Source: Acidobacteriota bacterium
GTDB taxonomy: Bacteria > Acidobacteriota > Terriglobia > Terriglobales > Acidobacteriaceae
Length of the DNA stretch: 64,000 bases
Reading direction: 5' to 3'
NCBI GenBank assembly: GCA_018268895.1
Contig: JAFDVP010000009.1
Location: 105,757 to 169,756, forward strand
Shown: positions 16,663 to 26,398 of the stretch, one piece after another
How positions within the stretch are numbered: position 1 is the stretch's first letter
Layout of the letters: each line of letters begins with the position of its first letter
Translations under genes and position numbers: made by a program
The notes under the pieces: model-generated
What the model saw: the letters and a program-made list of their open reading frames with translations, nothing else
Database searches by the model: none
Told to the model about the DNA's origin: nothing

Positions 16663-17688
16663 ATGACACCGTCCATCATCTTTGATCTCTCCCGCATCGA
16701 CTTCGATAGACCGGGGAAACACCACTACCGCCTCGCCTTCCCGCTCGATTCAAGCTGGGGCTACTCTCTGGTTCCGATCACGATCATCAATGGCCTGCGC
16801 CCACCCGCACCTGGAACAGCGCCACCTGGACTGGCAGCATTCGGAGGAACTCACGGCAACGAATGGGAAGGTCAGGTCGCCATCAAACAACTATGCAGAG
16901 AACTTGAGCCGGAATCGATCTCCGGTCGCATCCTGCTCATGCCGCAGCTCAGCGAGAGCGCCTGCGCCGCCAATCAGCGTGTCTCTCCGCTCGACTTCGT
17001 CAACATGAACCGTGCGTTTCCGGGCAATCCATGCGGAACCATCTCGTATCGCATCGCAGACTTCGTCAAGCAACAGATATTCCCACGAGTTGGCGTCGTC
17101 ATCGATCTTCATGCTGGCGGACGCGAAGGGGGATTTGCTCTGTGCACCTCGTTGCATCCTGTGGTTGACACGGCTCAGTTCAAGGAAATGACGACCGCCG
17201 CAGCTCTATTCGATACCCCTTTTATACTCGTCTACTCCAGCAAAATGGCCTCTGGCCTCTTGACCGACGAAGCCGAGGCTGATGGAAAGATCGCTATCGG
17301 CGGAGAGTTCGGTCACGGCGAGGGTGTCAACAGGGTCGGCACTCGGCACGCTGTCGAGGGTATTCGCAACATGCTGCGGCATTATGGAATGCTCGAAGGT
17401 GAGATTGCTCGCATCGATCCCGGTCGCTTCGCTCCGCCGCGGCTAGTGGATGCACGCAACCTGGAAGACTATCTCCCCTGCCCCAGACCCGGTATATGGG
17501 AGCCACTTGTCGATCTCGGTGAAGAGGTGCGCGCTGGACAGCCGATCGGCCGCCTTCACGACTTCTCCGATCATTCTGCGCCCGCCATCACGCTATGCGC
17601 AGGCAGCGACGGCGTGGTAATCATGATGCGCGTGACCGCTACATGTCAACAGGGTGAAACTCTTTTTGTCATCGCCCGCGATCTTTAG
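16663..17688 (+). CDS. Succinylglutamate desuccinylase/aspartoacylase-family deacylase
   Basis: 341-residue zinc deacylase. ATG 16663 is preceded by CAGGAG; earlier in-frame ATGs lack one. FGGTHGNEWEGQ (zinc His and Glu, residues ~60-71), MNRAFPG, and DLHAGGREGGFAL (third zinc His, ~150) are the M14-like AstE/AspA signatures. The C-terminal ~90 residues form the beta domain seen in the family. Members remove acyl groups from N-acylated amino acids or amines. Convergent with the TonB-type receptor gene across a strong terminator. Confidence 0.85.
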   Translation: MTPSIIFDLSRIDFDRPGKHHYRLAFPLDSSWGYSLVPITIINGLRPPAPGTAPPGLAAFGGTHGNEWEGQVAIKQLCRELEPESISGRILLMPQLSESACAANQRVSPLDFVNMNRAFPGNPCGTISYRIADFVKQQIFPRVGVVIDLHAGGREGGFALCTSLHPVVDTAQFKEMTTAAALFDTPFILVYSSKMASGLLTDEAEADGKIAIGGEFGHGEGVNRVGTRHAVEGIRNMLRHYGMLEGEIARIDPGRFAPPRLVDARNLEDYLPCPRPGIWEPLVDLGEEVRAGQPIGRLHDFSDHSAPAITLCAGSDGVVIMMRVTATCQQGETLFVIARDL

Positions 17689-17709
17689 CCGACAAGCACT
17701 CAACAACAA

Positions 17710-17740
17710 AAAGAGGGACCGCGAAATGCGGCCCCTCTTT
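17710..17740. terminator. Bidirectional terminator
   Basis: Stem AAAGAGGG-a-CCGC / GCGG-c-CCCTCTTT around the loop GAAAT, A-rich before and T-ending after. It lies between the converging deacylase and receptor genes and suits termination in both directions. Confidence 0.8.
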
Positions 17741-17756
17741 AGTATTCGACAAAAGA

Positions 17757-20700
17757 TCAGAAGATCAGCTTCAGGCCCAGTTGCATCTGTCTTGCGGCGC
17801 CAGATGAGAAGATCTGTCCCGTGGTCGATTGTCCGATCGAGACATTCGGAGAGTCGAAATTAACGAAATTAGGTGCGTTAAAGACTTCCCATCGAAATTG
17901 GAAATACTTTTCATTCGTAATGTAGAAGTTCTTCAATAGGCCCATGTCCAGTCCTCGCGCTGATGGTCCGTCGAATATCCCCATGCCCGAGTTGCCATAG
18001 GTATAAGACCCAGGCGCGCTCAGGGCACTGGCGTTGAACCAATGCGAGTGCCCTTGATCAGGCACGGAAAGATTGCCTACAAGGTTTGGCCTCGTGTCAT
18101 ATCCATTGCCCAACGTTGCACCGGGAACATCAAAGGTAAGAGGCGCTCCGGATGTGTAGTTGAAGATGCCGCTCAACTCCCATCCGCCAATCGCAAGATT
18201 GGCAAAGCGGTTTGTACCTGAGAGAAACTTCCTGCCTCGACCGACAGGCAGGTCATATACAGCATTTACCGTGAGAAGGTGCCTGAAATCGTTGGGAGAC
18301 CGGCCGCGAGTATAGCCGCTCGGCGTATAAGGCTGCACATTGCAATAGATACACTGGCCAAGATCATCAAGCATCAGCTTGCTAAAAGCATAAGCTCCTG
18401 CGAAAGTGAACCCCTCTGTGAACCTTCGCTCCCACTTGGCATGAAGACCGTTGTACCAGGAGCTTCCCATGTTCTGGTAGAGCGTAACGCCGCTCAGCCT
18501 CGGATAGGGCCTTGCCGCCTGTAGATTGTTGTATTGGCCCGCCGGCACGTCATCATAGGACTGTCCAGAGATGCCGTTTGAAAGGTGATTCCCTACGTAT
18601 GCCAGCGTGAGAGTCGATTTGAATGGCAGGGCCGCTTGCACCGAGACATTCCATTCATGAGTTTTTTGCGCCTTGACGTTCCATGCCGGAGCCGCTACGC
18701 CTGGAGTGCTGAAAGAGTTCGGGGTAGCCGGAAATGCGGTCTGCCAGTTCTGTTTCGAAGCAGCGGCATAGCTCGGAGTCTCGTACCCCCAATAAGGTGG
18801 CCCAACGATCGACGACGCTGCAATATTGCCCTGGAAGCTGCTGGTGAAGATACCGTACGATCCGCGAACAACAAAGTCCATCGATCCAGAAGGGAGCCAC
18901 GTCACCCCAATACGCGGCGACAGATAACCGTTCGCCTGGAAGAGACCGGCGGGAATGCCGACTGTATTCGCCGGTACCCAGAGCCCCGCCGTCGCAGCCG
19001 CCAGATATTGCGCCTCCGGCTGCGCCGAAAGATTAACCGATCCATCTTTATCAACGCCTGCAATGACCTTGCCCAGTGTTGGATCGAAGGTGGCCGCGTT
19101 ACCCGCGACAGACCTCTTGGCAAACCAGCGGTCGTAGCGAAGACCGAGATCGAGGGTGAGTGAGTTCGATATCTTGTACGTGTCCTGGATGAACAGTGCT
19201 GAATAAGGAGCACTCTGCACGCCAAATGGTGCCAATGGGTAGTCGCGACCAGCCGATGAGGTGAGACCAAGCAGATAATCGGCGAAGCCATTGCCTGTAT
19301 ATTGCCCGTTGAACGAAAAGCTGCCTCTCGCCGCAAACGAAGCATGCGATCCGTACACTGCGCGGTTGTCATACTCCCATCCAACGTCGATCAGGTGCTT
19401 ACCTCGGACAAGGTTGAGGCTGGTCTTTCCATTCCAGGCATGCGACCAGAGCCGGCCATTAACACCCCATAGCTGACCAAAGCCTGTGTAACCGCTGATA
19501 TTGGCGTTGGGCAGGCCGATCGCACTCTCGCGGCCTTGCGTCTGGAAACCCTGGATGCCCGCTTCATCGGTGATATTCTCTTTTCCGACCTGTGGGCTGA
19601 CGAACGTATTGTTCGATCGCTGGTACCCGGCTGAAATTGTGAACAGCGTACGCGGCGTAATCGTATAGGTGTAGTTGACGCCGTAGCTGTTCTGAATTGT
19701 TTTATTCGTTTCGTAGACGGATGGACTGTATCCATAGAGGTTCTGCGGGCTGTCATAGCGTATCCACCGTCCGTAGATCCGCTGTTTGCTGGTAATCGTA
19801 TCGTCTAGTCGCACCGTCACCGAGTTCGAGTCCGTCTTCGTCGGAGCATTGGCATGGAATCGTCCATCCGATGAGTTCGGCTGTAGCAGATAGGGCATCA
19901 GGAACTTCGACGCTTTGTTGAACCTCGAAGGGTCGATCTGGTTGCCGGGAAAGGGCTTTCCAGTATCCGGATCGACGATAGGAGTCGAGAGGCTCGAGAA
20001 ATCGCCGCCTTGCATTGCCGGCGATGCCACTGTGCTGTTAAAGATCGCGTCCCGGCGGACGCGCAGCCCTTCATAGCTCCCAAAAAAGAATGCCTTGTTC
20101 CTTAGGATTGGGCCACCACCCGCCGCTCCAAACTGGTTCTGGATCAACTTGGGCGTGCTCGTTGCGAAGTAATTGCGTGCCGCGAAGGCGCTATTGCGGG
20201 CAAATTCCCAGGCAGAGCCGTGGTAGGTGTTCGTACCGGATTTTGTGACCATCACGATCTGCATCGGGTCTCGGCCATACTCCGCGCTGAAGTTCGAGGC
20301 CTTCACATTGAACTCGGCGATCGTATCCACGCTCGGCATGCCGACCGCGCCTTCGTCCATGCCTCCATTCGAGTTGAACCCGTCGAGTGTGAACTGCGTC
20401 TGGCCGCTCTGTACGCCAACACCTTGCACTGTCGAGCCCCGCTCGGCGCCAAACTGCCCTCCCGCCTGACCCGTATATTGCATGCCCGGAGCCAGGCTCA
20501 CCAACTGCACGATATTGCGGCCATTCAGTGGTAGTTCGGAGATTTGCTTCTGCTGCACGACTGTTTCCACGGAGGCATTCTCTGTCTGGAGTTGCTCATT
20601 GCCTGCGCTCACCGTTACCTGCTCAGTGCGTGCGCCTACTACCAATACCGGAGAAAGCCGGCTGCGCTCGCCGATCTGCAAAACAATTCGGCTAAGAGTC

Positions 20701-20969
20701 CATGTCTTGAACCCAGACATCGAAACGCTCACCGTGTAAGAGCCAATCGGCAGGGCAAGAATTTCAAAGTGTCCAGAAGAATCGGCTGTGGCTGCTTTCG
20801 TATATCCGGTTTCGAGATTGTGCACCGTTGCTACTGCTCCCGGAATTACCGCCCCTTGCTGGTCCTTCACATTGCCGAGCACTCCGGCGTCATTTGCAAT
20901 CTGTGCCCGCAGCAATCCGCAACCTACAAACAACAGCAGAATGGGAATTAAAATCGTGCGTCGCTTCAT
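17757..20969 (-). CDS. TonB-dependent receptor with carboxypeptidase-regulatory-like domain
   Basis: 1,070-residue outer-membrane receptor of the acidobacterial 'Oar-like' type. ATG 20969 follows AAGGAGAGG; a signal peptide (RRTILIPILLLFVGCGLLRA) comes first. Residues ~30-115 are a carboxypeptidase-regulatory (Ig-like) domain (VLGNVKDQQGAVIPGAVATV, SGHFEILALPIGSYTVSV). Residues ~125-240 form the plug (ISELPLNGRNIVQLVSLAPG), and the rest is a large barrel ending MQLGLKLIF with a terminal Phe. These receptors import large or scarce substrates such as oligosaccharides. It is divergent from an IclR-type regulator, its probable controller, and is the likely entry point for the substrate of the island. 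Confidence 0.93.
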   Translation of the reverse strand: MKRRTILIPILLLFVGCGLLRAQIANDAGVLGNVKDQQGAVIPGAVATVHNLETGYTKAATADSSGHFEILALPIGSYTVSVSMSGFKTWTLSRIVLQIGERSRLSPVLVVGARTEQVTVSAGNEQLQTENASVETVVQQKQISELPLNGRNIVQLVSLAPGMQYTGQAGGQFGAERGSTVQGVGVQSGQTQFTLDGFNSNGGMDEGAVGMPSVDTIAEFNVKASNFSAEYGRDPMQIVMVTKSGTNTYHGSAWEFARNSAFAARNYFATSTPKLIQNQFGAAGGGPILRNKAFFFGSYEGLRVRRDAIFNSTVASPAMQGGDFSSLSTPIVDPDTGKPFPGNQIDPSRFNKASKFLMPYLLQPNSSDGRFHANAPTKTDSNSVTVRLDDTITSKQRIYGRWIRYDSPQNLYGYSPSVYETNKTIQNSYGVNYTYTITPRTLFTISAGYQRSNNTFVSPQVGKENITDEAGIQGFQTQGRESAIGLPNANISGYTGFGQLWGVNGRLWSHAWNGKTSLNLVRGKHLIDVGWEYDNRAVYGSHASFAARGSFSFNGQYTGNGFADYLLGLTSSAGRDYPLAPFGVQSAPYSALFIQDTYKISNSLTLDLGLRYDRWFAKRSVAGNAATFDPTLGKVIAGVDKDGSVNLSAQPEAQYLAAATAGLWVPANTVGIPAGLFQANGYLSPRIGVTWLPSGSMDFVVRGSYGIFTSSFQGNIAASSIVGPPYWGYETPSYAAASKQNWQTAFPATPNSFSTPGVAAPAWNVKAQKTHEWNVSVQAALPFKSTLTLAYVGNHLSNGISGQSYDDVPAGQYNNLQAARPYPRLSGVTLYQNMGSSWYNGLHAKWERRFTEGFTFAGAYAFSKLMLDDLGQCIYCNVQPYTPSGYTRGRSPNDFRHLLTVNAVYDLPVGRGRKFLSGTNRFANLAIGGWELSGIFNYTSGAPLTFDVPGATLGNGYDTRPNLVGNLSVPDQGHSHWFNASALSAPGSYTYGNSGMGIFDGPSARGLDMGLLKNFYITNEKYFQFRWEVFNAPNFVNFDSPNVSIGQSTTGQIFSSGAARQMQLGLKLIF

Positions 20970-21318
20970 AGACCTCTCCTTAAAGCTGCCTTCGAAGCAG
21001 GCAGCAAAACAATGTGGTGTACCTTGTGGAGCAATTCTGCAATGAATTCGCACGGTTGATGACACGTCGCAAGCCGATCTGCCCGAATTCGTCCGGCCTG
21101 TCGAATGAAAGGCCTTGCGAACGAGAGTTGTTATCTGGCAGGTCCAGTTGCACGCCCTTCTCCTGTGCGTGTCCTACCATTCCTTGGCGCTGGTCTACCA
21201 CTGGCGCCAAGGAGTCAACCGCTCTCCGCCCTGATCCGTCAATTCCGTTCGATTAGCTGGATAGCGTTTTCTAAATCTGTAGCGATCCATCTCGTATTGA
21301 CGCTATATTGATATCGTT
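20970..21318. promoter_or_regulatory. Divergent promoter region of receptor and IclR-type genes
   Basis: About 350 bp between divergently transcribed receptor and IclR genes. It must hold both promoters. A TTGACG at 21298-21303 lies only about 16 bp before the IclR start codon, and no Shine-Dalgarno sequence precedes that start, so a leaderless transcript is possible. No clear palindromic IclR operator was recognised. Confidence 0.45.
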
Positions 21319-22122
21319 ATGAGAACGTGGACTGAACCGAGAACGCAGTCGGTCCCGGCTTTGGAGCGGGGCCTCTTGATCCTTGAGCATCTCGCCAGAT
21401 CGCGGCGCGGTGTAACCCTTTCTCACCTTGTGCAGAAGCTACAGTTACCGCGCAGTACCGCACATGCTCTGTTGCTCACCTTCCAGCGTTGCGACTACGT
21501 CAAGCGCGACGAGGAGACAGGCCGTTATCTCCTCGGTTTTCGCCTACACTCGGTTGCCAACATGGCCCTCAATGGCGTCGGTCTTCGTGGAAACTCTGCA
21601 ACAATTCTCTACCAGTTAATGCAGGACACGGGCCTCACCGTTCACCTTGCGGTGCTGGATCACGACGAGGCCATCCTGATTGATCGCGTCGAGCCACCAA
21701 GCGCGCCGCGAGTGGCTACCTGGGTTGGCAAGCGCATGGGCCTGCATTGCACAGCGCTCGGCAAGTCCCTCATAGCTTGTCTTCCCGCAGACGAGATCAA
21801 CTCAATCGTCAATCGGCAAGGCCTCATACGCCACAACGAAAATACAATCACATCAATTAAAAAACTCCACATGGCCTGCGATCGCATCCAGCAACTTGGC
21901 TATGCCATTGACGATGAGGAAGAGGAGATTGGCGTGCGATGTATTGGCGCGCCGGTTTATAACAGCAGCGGTCAGGTTCTGGCGGCCATTAGCATCTCCG
22001 GATCGACAATGCAGCTGGAAGATGTTTCCGCCAGAGCTACCCAGGTCACTCGCGCAGCCTGTGCGCTGGCCCAGCATCTGGATCTCAGCAACTCCGATCG
22101 TCGTTCGCTACACGCCAGCTGA
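21319..22122 (+). CDS. IclR-family transcription regulator
   Basis: 267 residues. The N-terminal winged helix (~10-75; VPALERGLLILEHLARSRRG, then LVQKLQLPRSTAHALLLTFQ) and the C-terminal GAF-like effector domain (~85-255; VATWVGKRMGLHCTALGKSL, then DDEEEEIGVRCIGAPVYNSS) are complete. IclR proteins typically control sugar-acid, aromatic or acetate catabolism and bind a pathway intermediate. Divergent from the receptor and upstream of the RraA-like gene, it is the obvious regulator of the island's catabolic genes. Confidence 0.93.
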   Translation: MRTWTEPRTQSVPALERGLLILEHLARSRRGVTLSHLVQKLQLPRSTAHALLLTFQRCDYVKRDEETGRYLLGFRLHSVANMALNGVGLRGNSATILYQLMQDTGLTVHLAVLDHDEAILIDRVEPPSAPRVATWVGKRMGLHCTALGKSLIACLPADEINSIVNRQGLIRHNENTITSIKKLHMACDRIQQLGYAIDDEEEEIGVRCIGAPVYNSSGQVLAAISISGSTMQLEDVSARATQVTRAACALAQHLDLSNSDRRSLHAS

Positions 22123-22247
22123 GCTGGTGTGGCGCTGGCCTCCGCTGTTCGTCTATCCGCCGTCAAACTGTCCGAGCTATCGGACAATCTCCGCTTCCCG
22201 GCTTGAATCGACGCTCCGCAATTCGTCGCTTCCAGTACTCTTTGCAA

Positions 22248-22946
22248 ATGAATGATTCATCTGTCCGTGCTGAGAGAACGCCCGCGAACGCTGCCGACCT
22301 TGATCTGTTCGAGTTCATCGAAAAAACTCTGTACACGGCCGTCATCTCCGATTCTCTTGACGAACTTGGATATCGCGATCAGGCCTTGCGCGAATTCATG
22401 CGCCCGCTCTCGGAGGACGACGCTTTTGCCGGGTGGGCAAGAACACTCGCCTGTGTGGATGTCTTCCACATTCCCGCCAACCCCTATGAGATGGAGATTG
22501 CGGCCCTCGACTCTGTCCTGGAGGGTGAAGTCGTCGTAGCGTCGACTGCTGGCTCCCTGCAGAATGCGCCATGGGGAGAGCTTCTCTCGACCGCCGCTCG
22601 TGCACGTGGCGCGCGCGGCGCTGTCATTGATGGGCTTGTGCGCGATGTACGCAAGATTCGAACTCTCGGCTTTCCCGTCTTCGCACGAGGCATCAAACCT
22701 GTGGACTCCAAGGGCCGCGGCATGATCATCGACTATAACGTTCCGATCATTTGTGCCGGTGTCCGCATTCAACCTGGCGATCTGATCTTTGCTGATTACG
22801 ATGGCGTGGTCGCTATCCCCTCCGCCATTCTCCCAGAAGTCATCGAAGCTGCTACAGATAAAGTGATGAAGGAGAATGGCAGTCGGGCCAGGCTGATGGA
22901 AGGTGCTACCCTGCGCGATGTCTTCGACAAGTACGGGGTGCTGTAG
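22248..22946 (+). CDS. RraA-like / HMG aldolase-family protein
   Basis: 232-residue member of the RraA / 4-hydroxy-4-methyl-2-oxoglutarate aldolase fold. The active-site block is GELLSTAARARGARGAVIDG followed by LVRDVRKI; G-x-x-x-A-x-x-x-G plus D-G-x-x-R-D is the class II pyruvate-aldolase signature of the family, and VPIICAGVRIQPGDLIFADY is the second conserved block. Enzymes of this family cleave 2-keto acids to pyruvate, so a terminal aldolase step of the sugar-acid pathway is plausible; a non-enzymatic RraA role is less likely in this context. The start at 22248 gives the usual length; the ribosome site is weak. Confidence 0.82.
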   Translation: MNDSSVRAERTPANAADLDLFEFIEKTLYTAVISDSLDELGYRDQALREFMRPLSEDDAFAGWARTLACVDVFHIPANPYEMEIAALDSVLEGEVVVASTAGSLQNAPWGELLSTAARARGARGAVIDGLVRDVRKIRTLGFPVFARGIKPVDSKGRGMIIDYNVPIICAGVRIQPGDLIFADYDGVVAIPSAILPEVIEAATDKVMKENGSRARLMEGATLRDVFDKYGVL

Positions 22947-22960
22947 CACACCGTACTCTG

Positions 22961-22980
22961 TCGGGATCGCCGCATCCCGA
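22961..22980. terminator. Short hairpin between convergent genes
   Basis: TCGGGAT / ATCCCGA stem of 7 bp with a 6-nt loop, 15 bp after the RraA-like stop and before the converging GH39-like gene. There is no U-tract, so function as a terminator is uncertain. Confidence 0.4.
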
Positions 22981-22994
22981 TCCAGACACTGCTA

Positions 22995-24392
22995 CTACTT
23001 CGTCACTTTTCTCGTCAGCATCCAGGTCTCGATACCGTACGGCCCCAGATCGACCGTCGTCGCGGACGTCGCTTCAAGCGTCTTATCCTCCAGCGGCCAC
23101 AGCCGCGCATTCTCATCTTCAGAAGGGGAAACCGCATCCAGCACACGGCGCTTTGCAACCAGCGTTCCCTTGAGTCCCATCGATTGCAGCTTCACCGTCG
23201 CAGGTTGGGAAGAGAAGTTCCAGAAGACAAGATTGTAGATTCCGTAGGAGGCATCCCAGGTAAGAATCGCGTGCACCGCGTCACTATCGGACTTCGCTTC
23301 GAGCTCGTCCCCTGTCTCCCGCGCCAGCAGCGCAAAAGAAAAATATGCCGGACGCATCACGTTCTGATAATCAAACAGGCCGTCGTATTGTGGCATGCGG
23401 TTCCACCAGTTCGCCATAAATGAAGCTCCCTTGAGTGAGAAGAATCTGGCAAACAGATCGCGATCTACGTGGTAATCGCGAATGTGGTAGTAGCAGGAGT
23501 AGGTAACGCCCGATTTGCGCATACGCCAGGCCGTCTCCAGAACAAATGCAGGCTGAATGCGCACATCCGCAGGTGGAACCGTCAGAGCCATGTTCCACTC
23601 ATCCAGGATCAGCTCCGGATGCAGCGACGGATGGTGGGCCAGCAGCGCCTTCACTCCCTCAGTCGAAGCCTGAAAGGCCCTCGGATCGCTGTCATAGCCA
23701 TGCCACGAAACAAAGCCAAGCGGCACCTTGCGCTTATCGCAGTACTCCAGCAGGGCAGGCAGAATCGGCGACGTCCAACCGGCAAGCGCAGGGCCGCCCA
23801 CGTGCGCGGTTGGATCGGCACGGAGCACCGCCATCGCCGTGTGCTCATAAAAACGCGGATAGTTCTCAGCGGTGAAGCGAGAGGGAGAACCGCCGCTTTC
23901 TCCCAGATCGGGTTCGTTGGCAACTTCCCAATAGAGTCCTCTCAGCCCACGCTGCTCATAGTGCTTCACCATCTGCTCCATGAGCTCTTCCCAGGCAGCA
24001 TAGCTGGCTGGTTCCACGATGTCCTGGTCCACCTTGGGAAAGATTGCCATCGGCTTCACCGTGATTGTCATGATCGGCCGCGCCCCGGCACGCACAATCT
24101 CGTCCACGGCAGAATCGAGTCGACCGAAACGGTAGTTTCCCTTCGAAGGAAGCACATCGAAGTATTGCTGCACAAAGAGCCGGATCAACTTGGGATGCAA
24201 CGCGCGAATCTCAGCGATACGGCTGTCCCACATCGGGTCCGGCGAAAGTCCTGCCTGGCCCAGCGAGATATGATCCATCTGTGCAGGTCCCAGATCTCTG
24301 TCAAAGTTGAGACGAAGCGTAGCCGTGGGCATCTGGGCTCCGGCGCATGCACCTCCTGCCAGTACCAACAGCAAAAGCCGAACAATCTTCAT
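22995..24392 (-). CDS. Exported glycoside hydrolase, GH39-like (clan GH-A)
   Basis: 465 residues. ATG 24392 begins a signal peptide (IVRLLLLVLAGGACAGAQ). The (beta/alpha)8 region has YWEVANEPDLGE (~residue 155; NEP Glu as acid/base) and PELILDEWNMAL (~260; DEW Glu as nucleophile), the two GH-A catalytic positions in the arrangement of GH39 beta-xylosidases and alpha-L-iduronidase relatives. A C-terminal beta domain (~380-465) follows. The substrate is unassigned. It leads toward the SDR gene on the same strand with an 86-bp gap and is convergent with the RraA-like gene. Confidence 0.85.
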   Translation of the reverse strand: MKIVRLLLLVLAGGACAGAQMPTATLRLNFDRDLGPAQMDHISLGQAGLSPDPMWDSRIAEIRALHPKLIRLFVQQYFDVLPSKGNYRFGRLDSAVDEIVRAGARPIMTITVKPMAIFPKVDQDIVEPASYAAWEELMEQMVKHYEQRGLRGLYWEVANEPDLGESGGSPSRFTAENYPRFYEHTAMAVLRADPTAHVGGPALAGWTSPILPALLEYCDKRKVPLGFVSWHGYDSDPRAFQASTEGVKALLAHHPSLHPELILDEWNMALTVPPADVRIQPAFVLETAWRMRKSGVTYSCYYHIRDYHVDRDLFARFFSLKGASFMANWWNRMPQYDGLFDYQNVMRPAYFSFALLARETGDELEAKSDSDAVHAILTWDASYGIYNLVFWNFSSQPATVKLQSMGLKGTLVAKRRVLDAVSPSEDENARLWPLEDKTLEATSATTVDLGPYGIETWMLTRKVTK

Positions 24393-24478
24393 ACGCCGGT
24401 ATACCTCCCGTTCATTCTTACCTCGCGCAGCACGACGCTTCCTCATGCAGCACAACTTCTACTGCGACTCGCCTCTCT

Positions 24479-25249
24479 CTAAGCGCGCTTACGGGATGCA
24501 CTTGAGGTCCAGCCCCCGTCCACCGGGAGCGCAATCCCGGTGACATACGAAGACTCATCTGAAGCAAGAAACAGGGCTGCCCAAGCCACCTCTTGCGGCA
24601 CACCCACCCGACCCAGCGTTGTCTGCTCTCGCTGCCATTGCGCATGAGGACTGTCCGCCGCGGCAGAGATGCGCGTCTGAATCGCCCCTGGGCATAATGC
24701 GTTCGCGCGCACATTATCCGGTCCGTAGTCGTACGAAAGGCTCATCGTGTAGCCCAGCAATGCGGCCTTCGTTGCTGTATAGGCAGCCGACGTCATCATG
24801 CCCTGCATCGCCTGTATCGAGGCCACATTGATGATCGACCCCTGCCTTTGCTCCACCATGTACGGCAGCACGGCCTGCGTGCACGCGTGCGTTCCCAGCA
24901 GAGCCACATCAATGCATCTACGCCACTCCTCTTCCGTTGCATCCAGCGCACCGTGAAAATCGGCCGAAAGATATGCCGCGTTATTGCAGAGGATATCGAT
25001 ACGCCCATTGAAGGCTGCCGCGCGATCCACACAATGCTTTACATCTTCCACCCTAGTCACATCTGTGCGGACAAATTCCAGCTTCCACCCCTCGGCTCGA
25101 GCCAGGTCGGCAGAGGTTCGTCCGCCCTCATCCTCGATGTCCGCGACCAGAACGTAGGCGCCTTCGGCGGCGAACAGTTCGCTGATGGCCCGGCCAATCC
25201 CGTTTACCCCGCCCGTTACAATCGCAACCTTACCCTTGAGCCTGTCCAC
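24479..25249 (-). CDS. SDR-family dehydrogenase
   Basis: 256-residue classical short-chain dehydrogenase. TGGVNGIGRA (NAD(P) binding, ~12-21), NNAAYLS (~88), the Ser of INVASIQAM (~140) and YTATKAALLG (catalytic Tyr-Lys, ~157-161) are all present, and the C-terminus SYVTGIALPVDGGWT is typical. The acid in VADIED after beta-2 favours NAD. The GTG start lies 3 bp after the dehydratase stop, so it is cotranscribed with it. In an oxidative sugar pathway it could be the sugar or keto-deoxy-acid dehydrogenase; L-fucose/2-keto-3-deoxyfuconate dehydrogenases are SDRs of this size. Confidence 0.92.
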   Translation of the reverse strand: MDRLKGKVAIVTGGVNGIGRAISELFAAEGAYVLVADIEDEGGRTSADLARAEGWKLEFVRTDVTRVEDVKHCVDRAAAFNGRIDILCNNAAYLSADFHGALDATEEEWRRCIDVALLGTHACTQAVLPYMVEQRQGSIINVASIQAMQGMMTSAAYTATKAALLGYTMSLSYDYGPDNVRANALCPGAIQTRISAAADSPHAQWQREQTTLGRVGVPQEVAWAALFLASDESSYVTGIALPVDGGWTSSASRKRA

Positions 25250-25252
25250 GCC

Positions 25253-26398
25253 TCACTCCACACGGTATTTGTCGACCGTTGCTTCATCGACCGTCACGCC
25301 CAGTCCTGGTCCCTGGGGAATACGCAGGTATCCATCTTCCAGCACAATCGGGCTTTCGCACAGCTCACGGCTCAACGGGCCCTTGGTAACGTTGAATTCC
25401 TGAAAGACTGCCCGCCTCATGAACGCATTCAGGTGCAGTGAGGCAGCAGTCAGCAGGTCCGAGATCCACGCATGGGGAATACAGAGCCGGTTGTGCAATG
25501 CTGCCATGTGGACAATCTTTCGTCCTGTCGTGAAGCCACCGCAACGCGACAGGTCCGGCTGAATCACATCCACTTTGCCCGTTTCGATCAGGGCTCGAAA
25601 ACCCCACTCGGTCGCCTCCTGTTCACCGCATGCAATCGGCGTATCCACTGCGCCCGTCAGTTGCGCATAGCCCTCGTAATCTTCCGGCGAAAGCGGTTCT
25701 TCCACCAGGAATGGGCGGAATGGCTCCAGGCTCTTCACCATGCCGATCGCTTCTTTCGCAGTGCGATGCACATACCATCCGGCATCCACCAGCAGGTCCG
25801 CCTTCGCTCCCATGGTCTCGCGCGCTGCAGCCACAAGCTCCACATCGCGCTCAGGGTTCTCCCCAAAGACTCCCCAGCCAAACTTCACCGCGCTAAAACC
25901 CTTTTCCAGGTAGCAGCCCGCGGCCTCGCGCATCCCCTGAGGTGTCGGCCGAAAGAGCGTGCTCGCATAGGCCCGGATACGGTCGCGATACCCGCCGCCC
26001 AGCAGCTTATAGATCGGCAGTCCAACACGCTTTCCGATGATGTCCCACAGCGCGATGTCTATCCCCGAAATCACCTGCATCGCCGCGCCCCGTCTACCGT
26101 AGTAAACCGAGGCCATGTACATCTTGTGCCACAACCGCTCAACCTCAAAAGGGTCTTCGCCCAACAGCACCGTCCGCAAACCCTGGAACCCGGTGACCGC
26201 TCCCTCAGACGGCGCCTCGACAATTGCCTTGGCCACATGTGGCTGCGTCTCAAGATCGGCATAGCCCCGAATGCCAGCATCGGTCTCAATCTTCACCAGC
26301 CCGAGATACTTGATGCCGCTTGCTTCCTGGTCTGCATCCCCCACGCCGTAAGCATCAGGAGACTCCAGAATGATCACACTCACATCGGTGATCTTCAT
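25253..26398 (-). CDS. Mandelate racemase/enolase-superfamily sugar-acid dehydratase
   Basis: 381-residue enolase-superfamily enzyme. The capping domain is N-terminal; the barrel has VKFGWGVFG (general acid/base Lys region, ~165), LLVDAGW (metal Asp, ~198), VEEPLSPED (metal Glu, ~225), CGEQEAT (metal Glu, ~250), PDLSRCGG and IPHAWIS (catalytic His, ~310). The three metal ligands plus the His fit acid-sugar dehydratases (galactonate/fuconate/rhamnonate group) better than racemases. Its start overlaps the amidohydrolase stop (ATGA) and the SDR gene follows at once, so lactonase, dehydratase and dehydrogenase are one operon in pathway order. Confidence 0.9.
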   Translation of the reverse strand: MKITDVSVIILESPDAYGVGDADQEASGIKYLGLVKIETDAGIRGYADLETQPHVAKAIVEAPSEGAVTGFQGLRTVLLGEDPFEVERLWHKMYMASVYYGRRGAAMQVISGIDIALWDIIGKRVGLPIYKLLGGGYRDRIRAYASTLFRPTPQGMREAAGCYLEKGFSAVKFGWGVFGENPERDVELVAAARETMGAKADLLVDAGWYVHRTAKEAIGMVKSLEPFRPFLVEEPLSPEDYEGYAQLTGAVDTPIACGEQEATEWGFRALIETGKVDVIQPDLSRCGGFTTGRKIVHMAALHNRLCIPHAWISDLLTAASLHLNAFMRRAVFQEFNVTKGPLSRELCESPIVLEDGYLRIPQGPGLGVTVDEATVDKYRVE

